A stretch of 64,000 nt of DNA, taken from QYQD01 sp040755415. Lineage in GTDB: Bacteria > Desulfobacterota > QYQD01. This document shows positions 36,772-45,066 of this stretch, piece by piece. Made by a program: the position numbers and the translations under genes. Under the pieces are notes generated by a model. The model was not told the DNA's origin. It saw only the letters and a program-made list of their open reading frames with translations, and did not search any database. Within the stretch, counting starts at the first letter, position 1. Every line of letters begins with the position of its first letter. The stretch is taken from NCBI GenBank assembly GCA_040755415.1, contig JBFMAZ010000022.1, forward strand, positions 62,001-126,000. The letters are read 5' to 3'.

Positions 36772-36797
36772 TCTGCCTTCTGCGAAGGCAACATCAC

Positions 36798-36878
36798 TGG
36801 TCATTAGTCATCGGTCATTAGTTAGGCGTGAAAGACTGATCACTTTTACCGGTGACAAATGACTATTGACTAATGACA
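36798..36878. repeat. Inverted GTCATTAGTCA / TGACTAATGAC repeat
   Basis: TGGTCATTAGTCA at the left and TTGACTAATGACA at the right are inverted copies, with further GTCATTAGT and AATGACT words between. It sits directly upstream of the mreB ribosome-binding site and would form a long hairpin in the leader. Confidence 0.6.
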
Positions 36879-36903
36879 TTCACTATAGGAGGACACACCA
36901 TAT

Positions 36904-37926
36904 ATGCTATTGGATCGCTTGTTCGGCTTTCTGGCTAAAGATGCCGCCATGGACCTGGGCACAGCCAATACCCTGATTTATATGCCGGGGGAAGGCATTG
37001 TTTTAAACGAACCTTCTGTTGTGGCTATAAATAAAGATACGGACCAGGTCATAGCCGTCGGCCGGGAGGCCAAGGAATACCTGGGGCGTACACCGCAAAA
37101 GATCAGGGCCGTCAGGCCGATGAAAGACGGGGTCATTGCCGACTTTGAGGTCACCCAGCAGATGATCAAGTATTTCCTCCGAAAGATAAATATAAGCCGC
37201 TTTATTCGGCCCAAGATGGTTATCTGCGTCCCCACCGGCATCACCCAGGTAGAAAAGCGGGCGGTCATCGAGGCGGCAGAGGAGTCCGGAGTCCGGAAGG
37301 TGTTTTTGATAGAAGAACCTATGGCCGCGGCCATTGGTGCCGGGTTAGAAATTGAGAAACCGAGCGGCCAAATGGTAATAGACATCGGCGGGGGGACGAC
37401 AGAGGTAGCCGTAATATCTGTTTCCGCCATAGCCTGTAGCGAATCCCACCGGGTAGCCGGAGATGAGATCAACGAGGCCATTGTCCGTTATATGCAAAAA
37501 AAATATCAGATACTCATCGGTGAAAATACATCTGAACATATCAAAATAAACATAGGTTCTGCCTATCCCCTGGACGAACCTCAGAGCATGCTCGTATCCG
37601 GCAAGGAAATCCTTACCGGATTTCCAAAGACCATACCCGTCACCGATGCCGAGATCCGCGAGGCCATAGCCGAGCCGGTAAGCGGTATTATCGGGGCCAT
37701 TAGACGCACCCTGGACGATACACCGCCGGAACTGGTGGCCGATATCCACCAGAGTGGACTTTACATGGCCGGTGGAGGCTCCCTTCTTAAGGGGTTGGAC
37801 CGCCGTATCACCGAGGAAACCCGCCTCAAGACCATACTGACTGAAGACCCCTTAACCACGGTAGTTATGGGCTCCGGCCGGGCCCTGGAAGAAATCAAGG
37901 ATTATGCCAAGGTCTTTATTAACTGA
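36904..37926 (+). CDS. mreB: Rod shape-determining protein MreB
   Basis: A 340-aa actin-like ATPase that forms membrane-bound filaments and guides cell-wall elongation. Actin-fold motifs are visible: AMDLGTANTLIYMPGEGIVL (phosphate 1), VICVPTGITQVEKRAVIEAA, IEEPMAAAIGAGLEI, the phosphate 2 loop MVIDIGGGTTEVAVIS, and YMAGGGSLLKGLDRRI. Length is typical. AGGAGG lies about 11 bases before the ATG. No mreC/mreD genes follow; the next gene is an inositol-phosphatase that overlaps the 3' end by 23 bases. It suggests a rod-shaped cell. Confidence 0.96.
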   Translation: MLLDRLFGFLAKDAAMDLGTANTLIYMPGEGIVLNEPSVVAINKDTDQVIAVGREAKEYLGRTPQKIRAVRPMKDGVIADFEVTQQMIKYFLRKINISRFIRPKMVICVPTGITQVEKRAVIEAAEESGVRKVFLIEEPMAAAIGAGLEIEKPSGQMVIDIGGGTTEVAVISVSAIACSESHRVAGDEINEAIVRYMQKKYQILIGENTSEHIKINIGSAYPLDEPQSMLVSGKEILTGFPKTIPVTDAEIREAIAEPVSGIIGAIRRTLDDTPPELVADIHQSGLYMAGGGSLLKGLDRRITEETRLKTILTEDPLTTVVMGSGRALEEIKDYAKVFIN

Positions 37927-38710
37927 TACAGAGAGCCTTATAGAAACGGCCATAACCGTGGCCCGGGAAGGTGGTCAATTACTGAAGGAAATCTTTGGTC
38001 AGAAGCGAAAAGTCTATTTTAAAGATGAAATCGATCTGGTCACCGACGCCGACCTTCGGGCTGAAGAGTTCATTGTAAAGACTATTCACGACAGATACCC
38101 GGAACACACTATTGTCAGTGAGGAAAAACATCCCCAGGCGGGCCTATCACCTTACAAATGGATCATCGATCCCCTGGATGGGACCACCAATTATGCCCAT
38201 GGGTTCCCATGGTTCTGCGTCTCTATCGCCCTTGCTATTCATGACGAACCGGTTCTCGGGGTGGTCTATCATCCATTTCTGGACCAGCTTTTCCGGGCCA
38301 GGAAGGGCGCAGGGGCTTATTTGAATGAAGGGCCTATTTGTGTATCCGCCACCGGCAAGCTCGGCCATAGCCTCCTGGCTACCGGGTTTCCCTATAACAT
38401 ACACACCGAACCAGAACCGGCAGTTTCCCACTTCAAGCGATTTCTTACACACTCCAGAGGCATAAGACGGGCCGGATCAGCCGCGCTGGATCTCTGTTAT
38501 GTGGCCTGCGGCTGTTTTGACGGTTTCTGGGAAACCAATCTTAAACCATGGGATACAGCGGCTGGGGCACTGATAGTCCGGGAAGCGGGTGGATTGGTAA
38601 CGGACTTCCAAAACCGGCCCTTTGCCCTGGACATGCCTGAGATATTGGCCAGTAACGGCCGCCTACACGGGCAAATGATTGCTGTCCTTCAGGAACAAAG
38701 GGCGGTCTGA
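37904..38710 (+). CDS. Inositol monophosphatase family protein (SuhB-like)
   Basis: A 268-aa Mg2+-dependent phosphatase. Metal-binding motifs: EEKHP (a variant of the usual E-E), DPLDGTTNYAHGFPWF and the C-terminal WDTAAGALIVREAGG. The family dephosphorylates myo-inositol-1-phosphate, related sugar phosphates or 3'-phosphoadenosine phosphates. The protein starts at an ATG within the last codons of mreB, so translation is probably coupled. It is convergent with the DUF167 gene, overlapping by 22 bases. Confidence 0.9.
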   Translation: MPRSLLTDTESLIETAITVAREGGQLLKEIFGQKRKVYFKDEIDLVTDADLRAEEFIVKTIHDRYPEHTIVSEEKHPQAGLSPYKWIIDPLDGTTNYAHGFPWFCVSIALAIHDEPVLGVVYHPFLDQLFRARKGAGAYLNEGPICVSATGKLGHSLLATGFPYNIHTEPEPAVSHFKRFLTHSRGIRRAGSAALDLCYVACGCFDGFWETNLKPWDTAAGALIVREAGGLVTDFQNRPFALDMPEILASNGRLHGQMIAVLQEQRAV

Positions 38711-38997
38711 TCAGCTATCACTTTTCTGATTTCCTCAATAGAGATTCCCTGGATCTCTATGAGCTTCAAACGGGATTTATGCCCGTTCTTGATGGACAGG
38801 TTCGTCCGGGGCAGGTTAAACAAAGAGGCAAAAAACCGAATACAGGCGGCATTAGCCTCTCCATCTACCGGAGGGGCTTTCAATTTGACTTTAAGGGCAT
38901 CGCCGTGATAACCGGCTATACCCTCACGTGAGGCCTTTGGTTGTACGTAAACTTTCAAAAAGACCCCGTCAGGGGATGGTTGGAGAAATAGGGTCAC
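38689..38997 (-). CDS. DUF167 (YggU-type) protein
   Basis: A 102-aa protein of the DUF167/UPF0235 family, with the core LKVYVQPKASREGIAGYHGD, KLKAPPVDGEANAACIRFFA and KNGHKSRLKLIEIQG. Its biochemical role is unknown. It starts at a GTG overlapping the DivIVA stop (GTGA), so it is the last gene of the yggT-divIVA-DUF167 unit, an arrangement conserved next to division and membrane genes in many bacteria. Confidence 0.9.
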   Translation of the reverse strand: MTLFLQPSPDGVFLKVYVQPKASREGIAGYHGDALKVKLKAPPVDGEANAACIRFFASLFNLPRTNLSIKNGHKSRLKLIEIQGISIEEIRKVIADQTALCS

Positions 38998-39572
38998 TTT
39001 GCCAACTCTTCACCCTCTAAATCTACTCCAGAGATAATTTCATTGATAGCACTCATAGCCTGATGTACTTCACCTGTCCCAGCCTCCTCCCCTTTTTCCG
39101 CTACTTCTTTCTCTGAAAAATCAGAGGGCTCTTTCTCTGCGGCCAGCCATTTCGAAAGGCTTTCAATAAAAGACTTAACCCGATACTCCATCTGGGCCTT
39201 TTGGCGTCTCAACTGATTGATTTCTTCCTGTATCTGAGCCGCCTGAACACGGGCATTTTCCACCATTTTTTGGGCTTCAAGTTCGGCCTGAGTTACTATA
39301 AGCTTAGCCTGGCGCTCAGCATTGGATTTAAGCTCATCCACTACACGCTGGGCAGAAACAAAGGCTGTCTGAAAAGTCTTTTCCTTCTCTTCAAAATTAG
39401 CCAAGCTTTCCTTGAGCCTTTTGACTTCATCCTTGAGGGCGCTATTTTCGTGGAGTGCCTCTTTGAGTTCTTCCGCTACCAATTCCAGGAAGGAATCTAC
39501 CTCCCGCATGTCAAAACCGCGGAAACGAACCCGAAATTCCTGTTGTTGAATATCCATAGGCGTAATACGCAT
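38994..39572 (-). CDS. DivIVA domain protein
   Basis: A 192-aa coiled-coil protein. The N-terminal DivIVA motif MRITPMDIQQQEFRVRFRGF continues with DMREVDSFLELVAEEL; a long coiled coil (about 25-140) follows, then an acidic tail. DivIVA proteins bind curved inner membrane and organise poles or septa. The frame opens with a GTG three codons earlier (39581), but GAGGG is well spaced only for the ATG at 39572. It lies between yggT and the DUF167 gene. Confidence 0.9.
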   Translation of the reverse strand: MRITPMDIQQQEFRVRFRGFDMREVDSFLELVAEELKEALHENSALKDEVKRLKESLANFEEKEKTFQTAFVSAQRVVDELKSNAERQAKLIVTQAELEAQKMVENARVQAAQIQEEINQLRRQKAQMEYRVKSFIESLSKWLAAEKEPSDFSEKEVAEKGEEAGTGEVHQAMSAINEIISGVDLEGEELAK

Positions 39573-39599
39573 ATCAGTCACCCTCTTTGGATGGGTTAA

Positions 39600-39899
39600 T
39601 CAACCAAGCTGTCCGGCTATATCCGCCAGGGTTGGCACGAGGAAACTTTGCAGGAAAATGATGATCAATATAATAATCATCGGTGAAAAATCTATGCCGC
39701 CAAGGCTGATGGGAAGAATACGGCGCACCCGGTAAAGGAGGGGTTCGGTTACCCCGTAAAGGAAGCGAACGATGGGATTGTACGGATCAGGATTGACCCA
39801 GGAAATGACCGCCCGGGCAATAATGATCCACATATAAAGTGATAGTACTATGTCGATTATCTTGGCCAAGGCATTCAACAAATTTCCGAAAACGAACAT
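39600..39899 (-). CDS. YggT family membrane protein
   Basis: A 99-aa inner-membrane protein with the YggT layout: two hydrophobic segments (about 5-30 and 68-92) flanking the signature ISWVNPDPYNPIVRFLYGVT and LYRVRRILP. YggT proteins are linked to osmotic stress and membrane or division-complex assembly. The ATG at 39899 with AAGGA seven bases upstream is preferred to the GTG at 39917. It is the first gene of the unit with divIVA. Confidence 0.88.
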   Translation of the reverse strand: MFVFGNLLNALAKIIDIVLSLYMWIIIARAVISWVNPDPYNPIVRFLYGVTEPLLYRVRRILPISLGGIDFSPMIIILIIIFLQSFLVPTLADIAGQLG

Positions 39900-39997
39900 C
39901 GGCACATCCTTATGCACAGGGACTGGCCCCAGATTAAAAATGCTATGGATTATATCGGCATTTCTGAAAAATAGTCAAGGAGTAAACAGAAAATATC

Positions 39998-40897
39998 TCA
40001 AGCCAGATTACAGCAAGCCGCCACTAGCGCCCTGGTTACTCTGGACATAAAGGTGAAGTCCAGGGTCTCCAGTCTGTCATACGGCGTGTGATAGTTAGGA
40101 TTGCGGAACATGGCCGTATCCGTGAGCATCAAGGCCGGATACCCCTGGTCCCAGAAGGGGGCGTGGTCACTCAATCGCATCTCCGGCATTAAATAACCGG
40201 AAAAAGGTACTTTATAACCTACCACCGGAAGCTCCGGGACATATCTTATTGCAGACCCACAGAGGCTCTCTAAAAGACCTTTTGATCTCCGGTTGGCGAT
40301 AACCGCCAGGAAATTTCCCGTATCCGGCACATTGATTCTCACCAAGGCTGGAATGGATTGGCTCCGGGGCTTTTCGCTCGTGTAGCCGACAGACTCTAAG
40401 ATGAGTGCGCCCTTATATTTCACTCCTTTTTTTCTGGCCTCCTGGGCAAAATGACGGCTCCCGATGAGAAAGGTGAGGGTCATTACCGGGAGTTGGGGTT
40501 CTTCCAGGGTAAAAGCTACGAACTGCATGGTATTATCAGGATTACATTGAGACAGAATACGCGCCGCCTCAAGGAGCACGGCCACCCCGCTGGCATTATC
40601 ATCGGCGCCCGGGCTGCCCAAAGCGGCGTCATAGTGAGCGCCGACCAGGAGTAAATCAGCATCCTTCTTTCCCTGAAGCGTGCCGATAATGTTCCTGTAA
40701 GTCCGGCCGTGAAACGGCACTTCCTGGCTCTCTACCTGAAGTCCAAAAGACGCAAAGACCTCCTCCACATAGCGCGCCCGCTCCTCCAGCGCCTCCGGCT
40801 CCTTCCAGGCATGGCGCAGACCGGTAATAGACGAGGTGTAGTACCTTAGATTCCCGGTATCTACCTGGGCTATCAGATTCTCTACGTCATAAGGCAT
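39998..40897 (-). CDS. M28 family zinc aminopeptidase
   Basis: A 299-aa peptidase of family M28. Zinc ligands are recognisable as His88 in VGAHYD, Asp99/100 in GADDNASGVAVLLEAARIL, the catalytic Glu pair in FTLEEP, and the last His in NYHTPYDRLETLD. No signal peptide is seen, so it is probably cytoplasmic, unlike most M28 enzymes. A cytoplasmic aminopeptidase role in peptide turnover is the likely function. It is a single gene. Confidence 0.87.
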   Translation of the reverse strand: MPYDVENLIAQVDTGNLRYYTSSITGLRHAWKEPEALEERARYVEEVFASFGLQVESQEVPFHGRTYRNIIGTLQGKKDADLLLVGAHYDAALGSPGADDNASGVAVLLEAARILSQCNPDNTMQFVAFTLEEPQLPVMTLTFLIGSRHFAQEARKKGVKYKGALILESVGYTSEKPRSQSIPALVRINVPDTGNFLAVIANRRSKGLLESLCGSAIRYVPELPVVGYKVPFSGYLMPEMRLSDHAPFWDQGYPALMLTDTAMFRNPNYHTPYDRLETLDFTFMSRVTRALVAACCNLA

Positions 40898-41399
40898 AAA
40901 TGTAATATTAATCTAAAATACCTCCTTTGTACCAAATATTTTGGGTCTTCACGTAATCGAGTGGGTAATTTTTTACTCTTCTCTATTCCCCTCTTTGGAA
41001 AAGAGGGGTAAGGGGGAGATTTTATAAATCGTAACTGTTTCAGGCTGTTATTATACGAACAGCATAGTTACTACCAGGAGTTTTCAAATCCCCCCTTGCC
41101 CCCCTTTACAAAAGGGGGGGTTCTTTACTGATAAGCTCTAAATAGGACTTCCCTCACATTCTTATGGAAGCCGTTGTTCCTGAGCGAAACTTGCTGGAGT
41201 CCGCCTGCGGCGGACCACAGACGGATCAGCAATAATCTAAAACAAACACCATATTAAGCTGAAAGCGGATAGTTGACTGTCGAAGATTCGCCAGCGTTGT
41301 GGCGAGCTGACTGCTCCATAAGGGGACTTAACGGTTGAATTATCCACGCCTTTCTGATACTGTCCGCTTTGTATGTAATCTGTCAAGGGATTAAATCTT
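40898..41399. other. Intergenic region with hairpin boxes
   Basis: No gene is supported. Two purine/pyrimidine boxes (40987-41020, CCCCTCTTTGGAAAAGAGGGG minus an end base; 41088-41121, CCCCTTTACAAAAGGGGGGG) and a GTCCGCCTGCGGCGGAC hairpin near 41199 are present. A second stem, CGCCAGCGTTGTGGCG, lies near 41290. Any leader regulating cysC is not recognisable. Confidence 0.6.
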
Positions 41400-41984
41400 A
41401 TGTCAGACTGGTCAAAAGGGAGAGTAAGGCGTAACGAGCGGTTGAGACTCAACCTTCACGAGAGCGTGCTTATCTGGTTCACGGGCCTCCCGGGAGCGGG
41501 CAAGACGACCCTAGCCTATGCACTGGATAGGTACTTATATAACAAGGGCTTTCACACCTATGCCCTGGATGACGACAATGTCGGCTACGGACTGTGCGGC
41601 AATCTCGGACTCAGCCCGGAGGACCACAAGGAAAGCGCCCGGAGGGTGGCCGAGGTAGGCCGGCTCTTTGTGGATGCCGGGATCATAACCATCGCCGCCT
41701 TCACCGCTCCCTATCGCGAAGACCGGAAGTCTGCCCGCAAACTATTCCGGCCCGGTGAATTTGTCGAGATCTATGTAAAATGCCCTGTGGCGGAATGCGA
41801 AAAAAGGGACGGCAAGGGATATTATGAAAAGGCCCGCTCCGGTCGCATCAAAGGATTTGCTGGCGTGGATTCTATTTACGAGGAACCGGAGAATCCTGAA
41901 CTGATCCTGGAAACAGATAAGTACGATGTAAAGACCTGCTTAGAAAAGATACTGACCTATCTGAGGAAAGAATTGATAATATAA
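41400..41984 (+). CDS. cysC: Adenylylsulfate (APS) kinase
   Basis: A 194-aa cytoplasmic kinase that phosphorylates adenylylsulfate to PAPS. Walker A is GLPGAGKTT (29-37); DDDNVGYGLCGNLGLSPEDH is the APS-binding segment (DxDNxRxGL in the family, with Tyr replacing Arg), and FTAPYREDRKSARKLF and YVKCPVAECEKRDGKGYY follow. No cysD/cysN sulfurylase gene is adjacent. In a putative anaerobe this hints at sulfation of a cell-surface compound rather than assimilation. The last 28 codons have a duplicated remnant at 52539-52625. Confidence 0.92.
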   Translation: MSDWSKGRVRRNERLRLNLHESVLIWFTGLPGAGKTTLAYALDRYLYNKGFHTYALDDDNVGYGLCGNLGLSPEDHKESARRVAEVGRLFVDAGIITIAAFTAPYREDRKSARKLFRPGEFVEIYVKCPVAECEKRDGKGYYEKARSGRIKGFAGVDSIYEEPENPELILETDKYDVKTCLEKILTYLRKELII

Positions 41985-42002
41985 AACCTAAAAGGGCAAT
42001 TC

Positions 42003-42079
42003 ACCACAGAGAACACAGAGAACTACTTGAAATTATTATGTTTGAACCTATTAAAATCTTTCTTTGTGCACTCTGTGGT
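42003..42079. repeat. Short element with ACCACAGAG / CTCTGTGGT ends
   Basis: A perfect 9-bp inverted pair bounds 77 bases that include AACACAGAGAAC and TCTTTGTGCA. It is of the same style as the element at 2041-2249 and lies just after cysC. Confidence 0.6.
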
Positions 42080-42159
42080 TTTAAAATCGTTCAATTCAGG
42101 TAAAAAACATTTCCAAGCGGGAAAGATATTGATTACGGCAACTTTTTTGGCCGCCAGGG

Positions 42160-42417
42160 TTAAGGCTTTTTTAGAATATCATGGCTGCCGACTTTTCTCA
42201 TGATATAGATGTCGCCTTCAATCTGAAAGGTAAAACGGTAAGAGTGGCTTACCCCGCCTTCCCAGATGTTCCTCGGATCTTGCATCTTTTTAATGTTTAG
42301 GGAAGGATGTTGTGAATCAGATAACAAAAACTCCAACTGTTTGTCGATTGCTTTCTGCACTGGCGGGGGCAGCTTACGGTAATCCCGGATAAAGTTTTTG
42401 GTAAAAACCAGCCTCAT
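42160..42417 (-). CDS. RelE/ParE-superfamily toxin
   Basis: An 85-aa basic protein with the RelE/ParE-superfamily pattern: FTKNFIRDYRKLPPPVQKAI, an aligned KKMQDPRNIWEGGVSHSYRF strand region and FQIEGDIYIMRKVGSHD at the end. Such toxins cleave mRNA at the ribosome or poison gyrase; which one cannot be told. It overlaps the upstream antitoxin gene by 4 bases (ATGA), the common toxin-antitoxin arrangement. The pair sits in a duplicated and rearranged region next to a MITE. Confidence 0.82.
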   Translation of the reverse strand: MRLVFTKNFIRDYRKLPPPVQKAIDKQLEFLLSDSQHPSLNIKKMQDPRNIWEGGVSHSYRFTFQIEGDIYIMRKVGSHDILKKP

Positions 42418-42698
42418 ATTTTAGTCTTCTTGAGGGCCCGGACGGCAGCTTTAATATTATCAAAAGGACCGACCACATCACCCTTGGCTATGTCTTTGTC
42501 CGCCTGTGCCTCCCCTTCCTGCCACTCTTTGGTGTAAAAATACTCCTGGTCGGGATGAACCAGCTTGACCGGCTTCATAATTATGTCGCCATCCTTATTC
42601 TCTACTTCCACATAATCCCCAACAGCAAGATTGAGCTTTCTGCGTAGACCCTGTGGAATAGTAATCTGATAGTGTCTTTTGACCTTAACCAGCGGCAT
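42414..42698 (-). CDS. AbrB/MazE-type antitoxin
   Basis: A 94-aa protein. Residues 1-46 are a swapped-hairpin AbrB DNA-binding domain (VKRHYQITIPQGLRRKLNLA then VGDYVEVENKDGDIIMKPV). The C-terminal half (EYFYTKEWQEGEAQADKDIA) is the toxin-binding tail. It would neutralise the RelE-like toxin and repress the operon. GAGG lies about 9 bases before the ATG, and a consensus-like promoter lies at 42757-42784 on the same strand. Confidence 0.85.
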   Translation of the reverse strand: MPLVKVKRHYQITIPQGLRRKLNLAVGDYVEVENKDGDIIMKPVKLVHPDQEYFYTKEWQEGEAQADKDIAKGDVVGPFDNIKAAVRALKKTKI

Positions 42699-42756
42699 AA
42701 AAATACCTCTTCCGTTCTTTACTATGACTTTATAAATTTATTAATTTTGTAATTTC

Positions 42757-42784
42757 ATAATATCAGAGAGATAACTTTTGTCAA
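42757..42784 (-). promoter_or_regulatory. Candidate promoter of the abrB-relE pair
   Basis: Read on the minus strand, TTGACA (42784-42779) and TATTAT (42762-42757) are 16 bases apart, about 60 bases before the antitoxin start. An AT-rich stretch (AATTAATAAATTTATAAA) follows, where the AbrB-type protein could bind. Confidence 0.5.
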
Positions 42785-42801
42785 GCGCTGAAATTTTCTT
42801 T

Positions 42802-42940
42802 CTTTACTTTTTCCCCTGTTTTCATCAATAATGCGGAGAAAGAAACGATATTAAGGCGGGATTGTCGCAGCATGGAGGGGCGCTATAGAATTTATTTCCT
42901 TCTGTCAAACATTTTGCAACGTAAGAATCAACGTCCCCAT
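42802..42940. repeat. Duplicated spacer, locus 1
   Basis: This stretch (CTTTACTTTT...ATGCGGAGAAAGAAACGAT...GGCGGGATT...GCAGCATGGAGG...CTGTCAAACATTTTGC) recurs in two halves at 52636-52708 and 53410-53485. In that second locus a toxin-antitoxin pair lies between the halves. Here it is continuous and runs into the family D element. Confidence 0.75.
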
Positions 42941-43077
42941 CGGGGGGCCTCAACAGGCCCTTATGCAGGCGTACAGCGGATTATCCTGACTTTTTTAACA
43001 ATGCCTTGAAAAATTATCTCAGCGTGATCCAGGGATGATCCAGGAGCGTGATCCGGGGACGTTGATTCTTACGTTGC
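42916..43077. repeat. MITE-like element, family D, with 23-bp perfect inverted ends
   Basis: GCAACGTAAGAATCAACGTC plus CCC at 42916-42938 is repeated exactly in inverted form at 43055-43077. The 162-bp unit contains a near-tandem GATCCAGG word set (43027-43054) and no open frame. No clear target duplication is seen. The left end alone also occurs at 53458-53480. Confidence 0.78.
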
Positions 43078-43182
43078 ATAACTCCATTCCCGCCTTCTAT
43101 CCAATCAGCCATGTAGGGTGGGCTGGTTTCCCAATAGACTCCCGGACTTCAAGGAGTGGCCAATTTCTGAACGGCGAATGAC

Positions 43183-44013
43183 TCAGTTTCCAACCGTTCC
43201 GTCCATCTTACGGTTATTACCTTCGGAACAGTTTCCGAACTTTGACCGGATAGAACTGAGCGGAGTTATCTGGAGCACCCCATCGTCAGCCGCGACCTTG
43301 CAATTAACCCCATAAACGGCCCCTATCGTCTGCGAGGTTAATACAGCCTCTGGTTCTCCAAGGGCAAAGACGTCTCCATCTTTCAAGATGACCACCTTAT
43401 CAGCGTATCTCGCGGCCAGATTAAGGTCATGCAAGGCGATAACTGTGGTAATCCGTCTCTGCACCGTTATTTCCCTTAGCAGGTCGAGAATCTCCAGTTC
43501 ATGCCGAAGGTCCAGACCACTTAATGGTTCATCTAAAAGAAGAACCCTTGACTGTCGAACGAGAGCCTGCGCTATCGAAACCATTTGCTTCTGTCCACCA
43601 CTCAGTTCATCGAGAAACCTTGAAGCTAACCTTTCTATCCCAAGCCCCTCTAACACCTCTAGAGCAGGGGCGAGGTCCTCCTTGCCGACTCTCCAGGACA
43701 AGGATTGGATTCTGCCCAAAAGGACGGCTTCAAACACGGTTAAAACAGCCCGGGACGATTTTTCTTGGGGGAGGTAACTGACCCACTGCGTTATCTCGTC
43801 TTTCTTGAACCCGCTTGTCTCTTTCCCATCTAGCCTAATGGCACCCCTAGGCTTTAGCATGCCAGCGACACACTTTAGCAGCGTTGACTTCCCCGATGCA
43901 TTTGGGCCAATGATAACCGTGACCTCACCCGGTAATGCCTCAAGATGAATATCGCGCAAGACCGGCCCCCCACCGTCATAGGCAAACAACAGCCTTTCAA
44001 TTTGTAGCTTCAC
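43183..44013 (-). CDS. ABC transporter ATP-binding protein (FepC/BtuD type)
   Basis: A 276-aa cytoplasmic ATPase of metal-chelate/cobalamin importers. Walker A is IIGPNASGKSTLLK (G36-T44), signature ELSGGQKQMVSIAQALVRQS, Walker B RVLLLDEPLSGLD and switch His in VIALHDLNLAARYADKVVIL. It starts at a GTG overlapping the permease stop (GTGA) and is the last gene of the importer unit. The substrate is an iron chelate, cobalamin, haem or another metal complex; the sequence does not settle which. Confidence 0.9.
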   Translation of the reverse strand: MKLQIERLLFAYDGGGPVLRDIHLEALPGEVTVIIGPNASGKSTLLKCVAGMLKPRGAIRLDGKETSGFKKDEITQWVSYLPQEKSSRAVLTVFEAVLLGRIQSLSWRVGKEDLAPALEVLEGLGIERLASRFLDELSGGQKQMVSIAQALVRQSRVLLLDEPLSGLDLRHELEILDLLREITVQRRITTVIALHDLNLAARYADKVVILKDGDVFALGEPEAVLTSQTIGAVYGVNCKVAADDGVLQITPLSSIRSKFGNCSEGNNRKMDGTVGN

Positions 44014-45053
44014 CAGTACCCGATCCTTCTTTTAAACATCAAAGAAACGAAAAAAGGTACGCCGATAAAGGAAGTGACGATTCCTATTGGTAAGATGGCG
44101 CCAGGAATGGCCAACTTACTCACCGCCGATGCCGCAGAAAGCAAAACGGCTCCCGCCAGAGCAGATGTCGGCAAGAAGAATCTCTGATCCTCGCCAACAA
44201 GCATTCGTGCTATATGGGGCCCGGCCAGCCCTATAAAACCTATGGTGCCAACAAAGCAGACGGCAGCCCCGGTAAGAATGGAGACCCAGATAAATACTTT
44301 GAGCCGGAGTCTTTCTACATTGATGCCCAGGCTCTTAGCCTTTTCATCTCCAAGCCTCAGAGCAGTGAGCTTCCAGGCATCTTTAGCCAGCACAGGCACG
44401 GTCACTATGAGAATCGTGGTGGAGATTGCCAATTTTAGCCAGGTAGTTCTGAAAAGATTCCCGAAAAGCCAGAAGACCACTGCCTGTAACTGCTGCTCCG
44501 AAGCGATATATTGCAACAAAGCTGTTGCGGACTGGAATAAAAAGAGTATGGCAATTCCTGCCAGCACCATGGTCTCGGCGCTTAATTTCGCTTTCCTGGC
44601 GATAGCGTATATCAGGAGGCAGGTGAGCATAGCGAAGAAGAAGGCATTGATTGGTACAATGAAGTGTTCTCCGTAAGGGATAATACCAACGCCAAGGACA
44701 AGAGCCAGGGCAGCGCCAAATCCAGCGGCCGCAGAGATACCGAGCGTATAGGGGCTGGCCAGGGGATTGTCCAGTATCGTTTGCATCTCGGCACCGGCGA
44801 TAGCAAGCGAAGCGCCGACCACTACCGCCATCAGGGCAATCGGCAGTCTGAGGTTCCAGACGATGACGGACGTGGCAGGCCAAACCGAATCCGGCGCCCA
44901 GATTGCCAAGAGGATTTCGGTAATTGACAGCCACGCCGGCCCTACCGCCATATCTACGAAAAGCATCAGCACAACTGCGATCGCCAGCGAGACAACTATG
45001 GCATACTTGCGGCCGGTTATTTGCTGATATAGCTCTTCAGCCTGAGTAACCAA
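44010..45053 (-). CDS. ABC transporter permease (FecCD/BtuC type)
   Basis: A 347-aa inner-membrane protein with about nine or ten helices of the FecCD family. Signature stretches are LRLPIALMAVVVGASLAIAG, NPLASPYTLGISAAAGFGAA, FWLFGNLFRTTW and the coupling-helix region FVGTIGFIGLAGPHIARMLV. The start is a TTG at 45053, 13 bases after the binding-protein gene. It works as a homodimer with the ATPase and the lipoprotein next to it. Confidence 0.9.
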   Translation of the reverse strand: MVTQAEELYQQITGRKYAIVVSLAIAVVLMLFVDMAVGPAWLSITEILLAIWAPDSVWPATSVIVWNLRLPIALMAVVVGASLAIAGAEMQTILDNPLASPYTLGISAAAGFGAALALVLGVGIIPYGEHFIVPINAFFFAMLTCLLIYAIARKAKLSAETMVLAGIAILFLFQSATALLQYIASEQQLQAVVFWLFGNLFRTTWLKLAISTTILIVTVPVLAKDAWKLTALRLGDEKAKSLGINVERLRLKVFIWVSILTGAAVCFVGTIGFIGLAGPHIARMLVGEDQRFFLPTSALAGAVLLSAASAVSKLAIPGAILPIGIVTSFIGVPFFVSLMFKRRIGYW

Positions 45054-45066
45054 TTTTCACCCGTTC

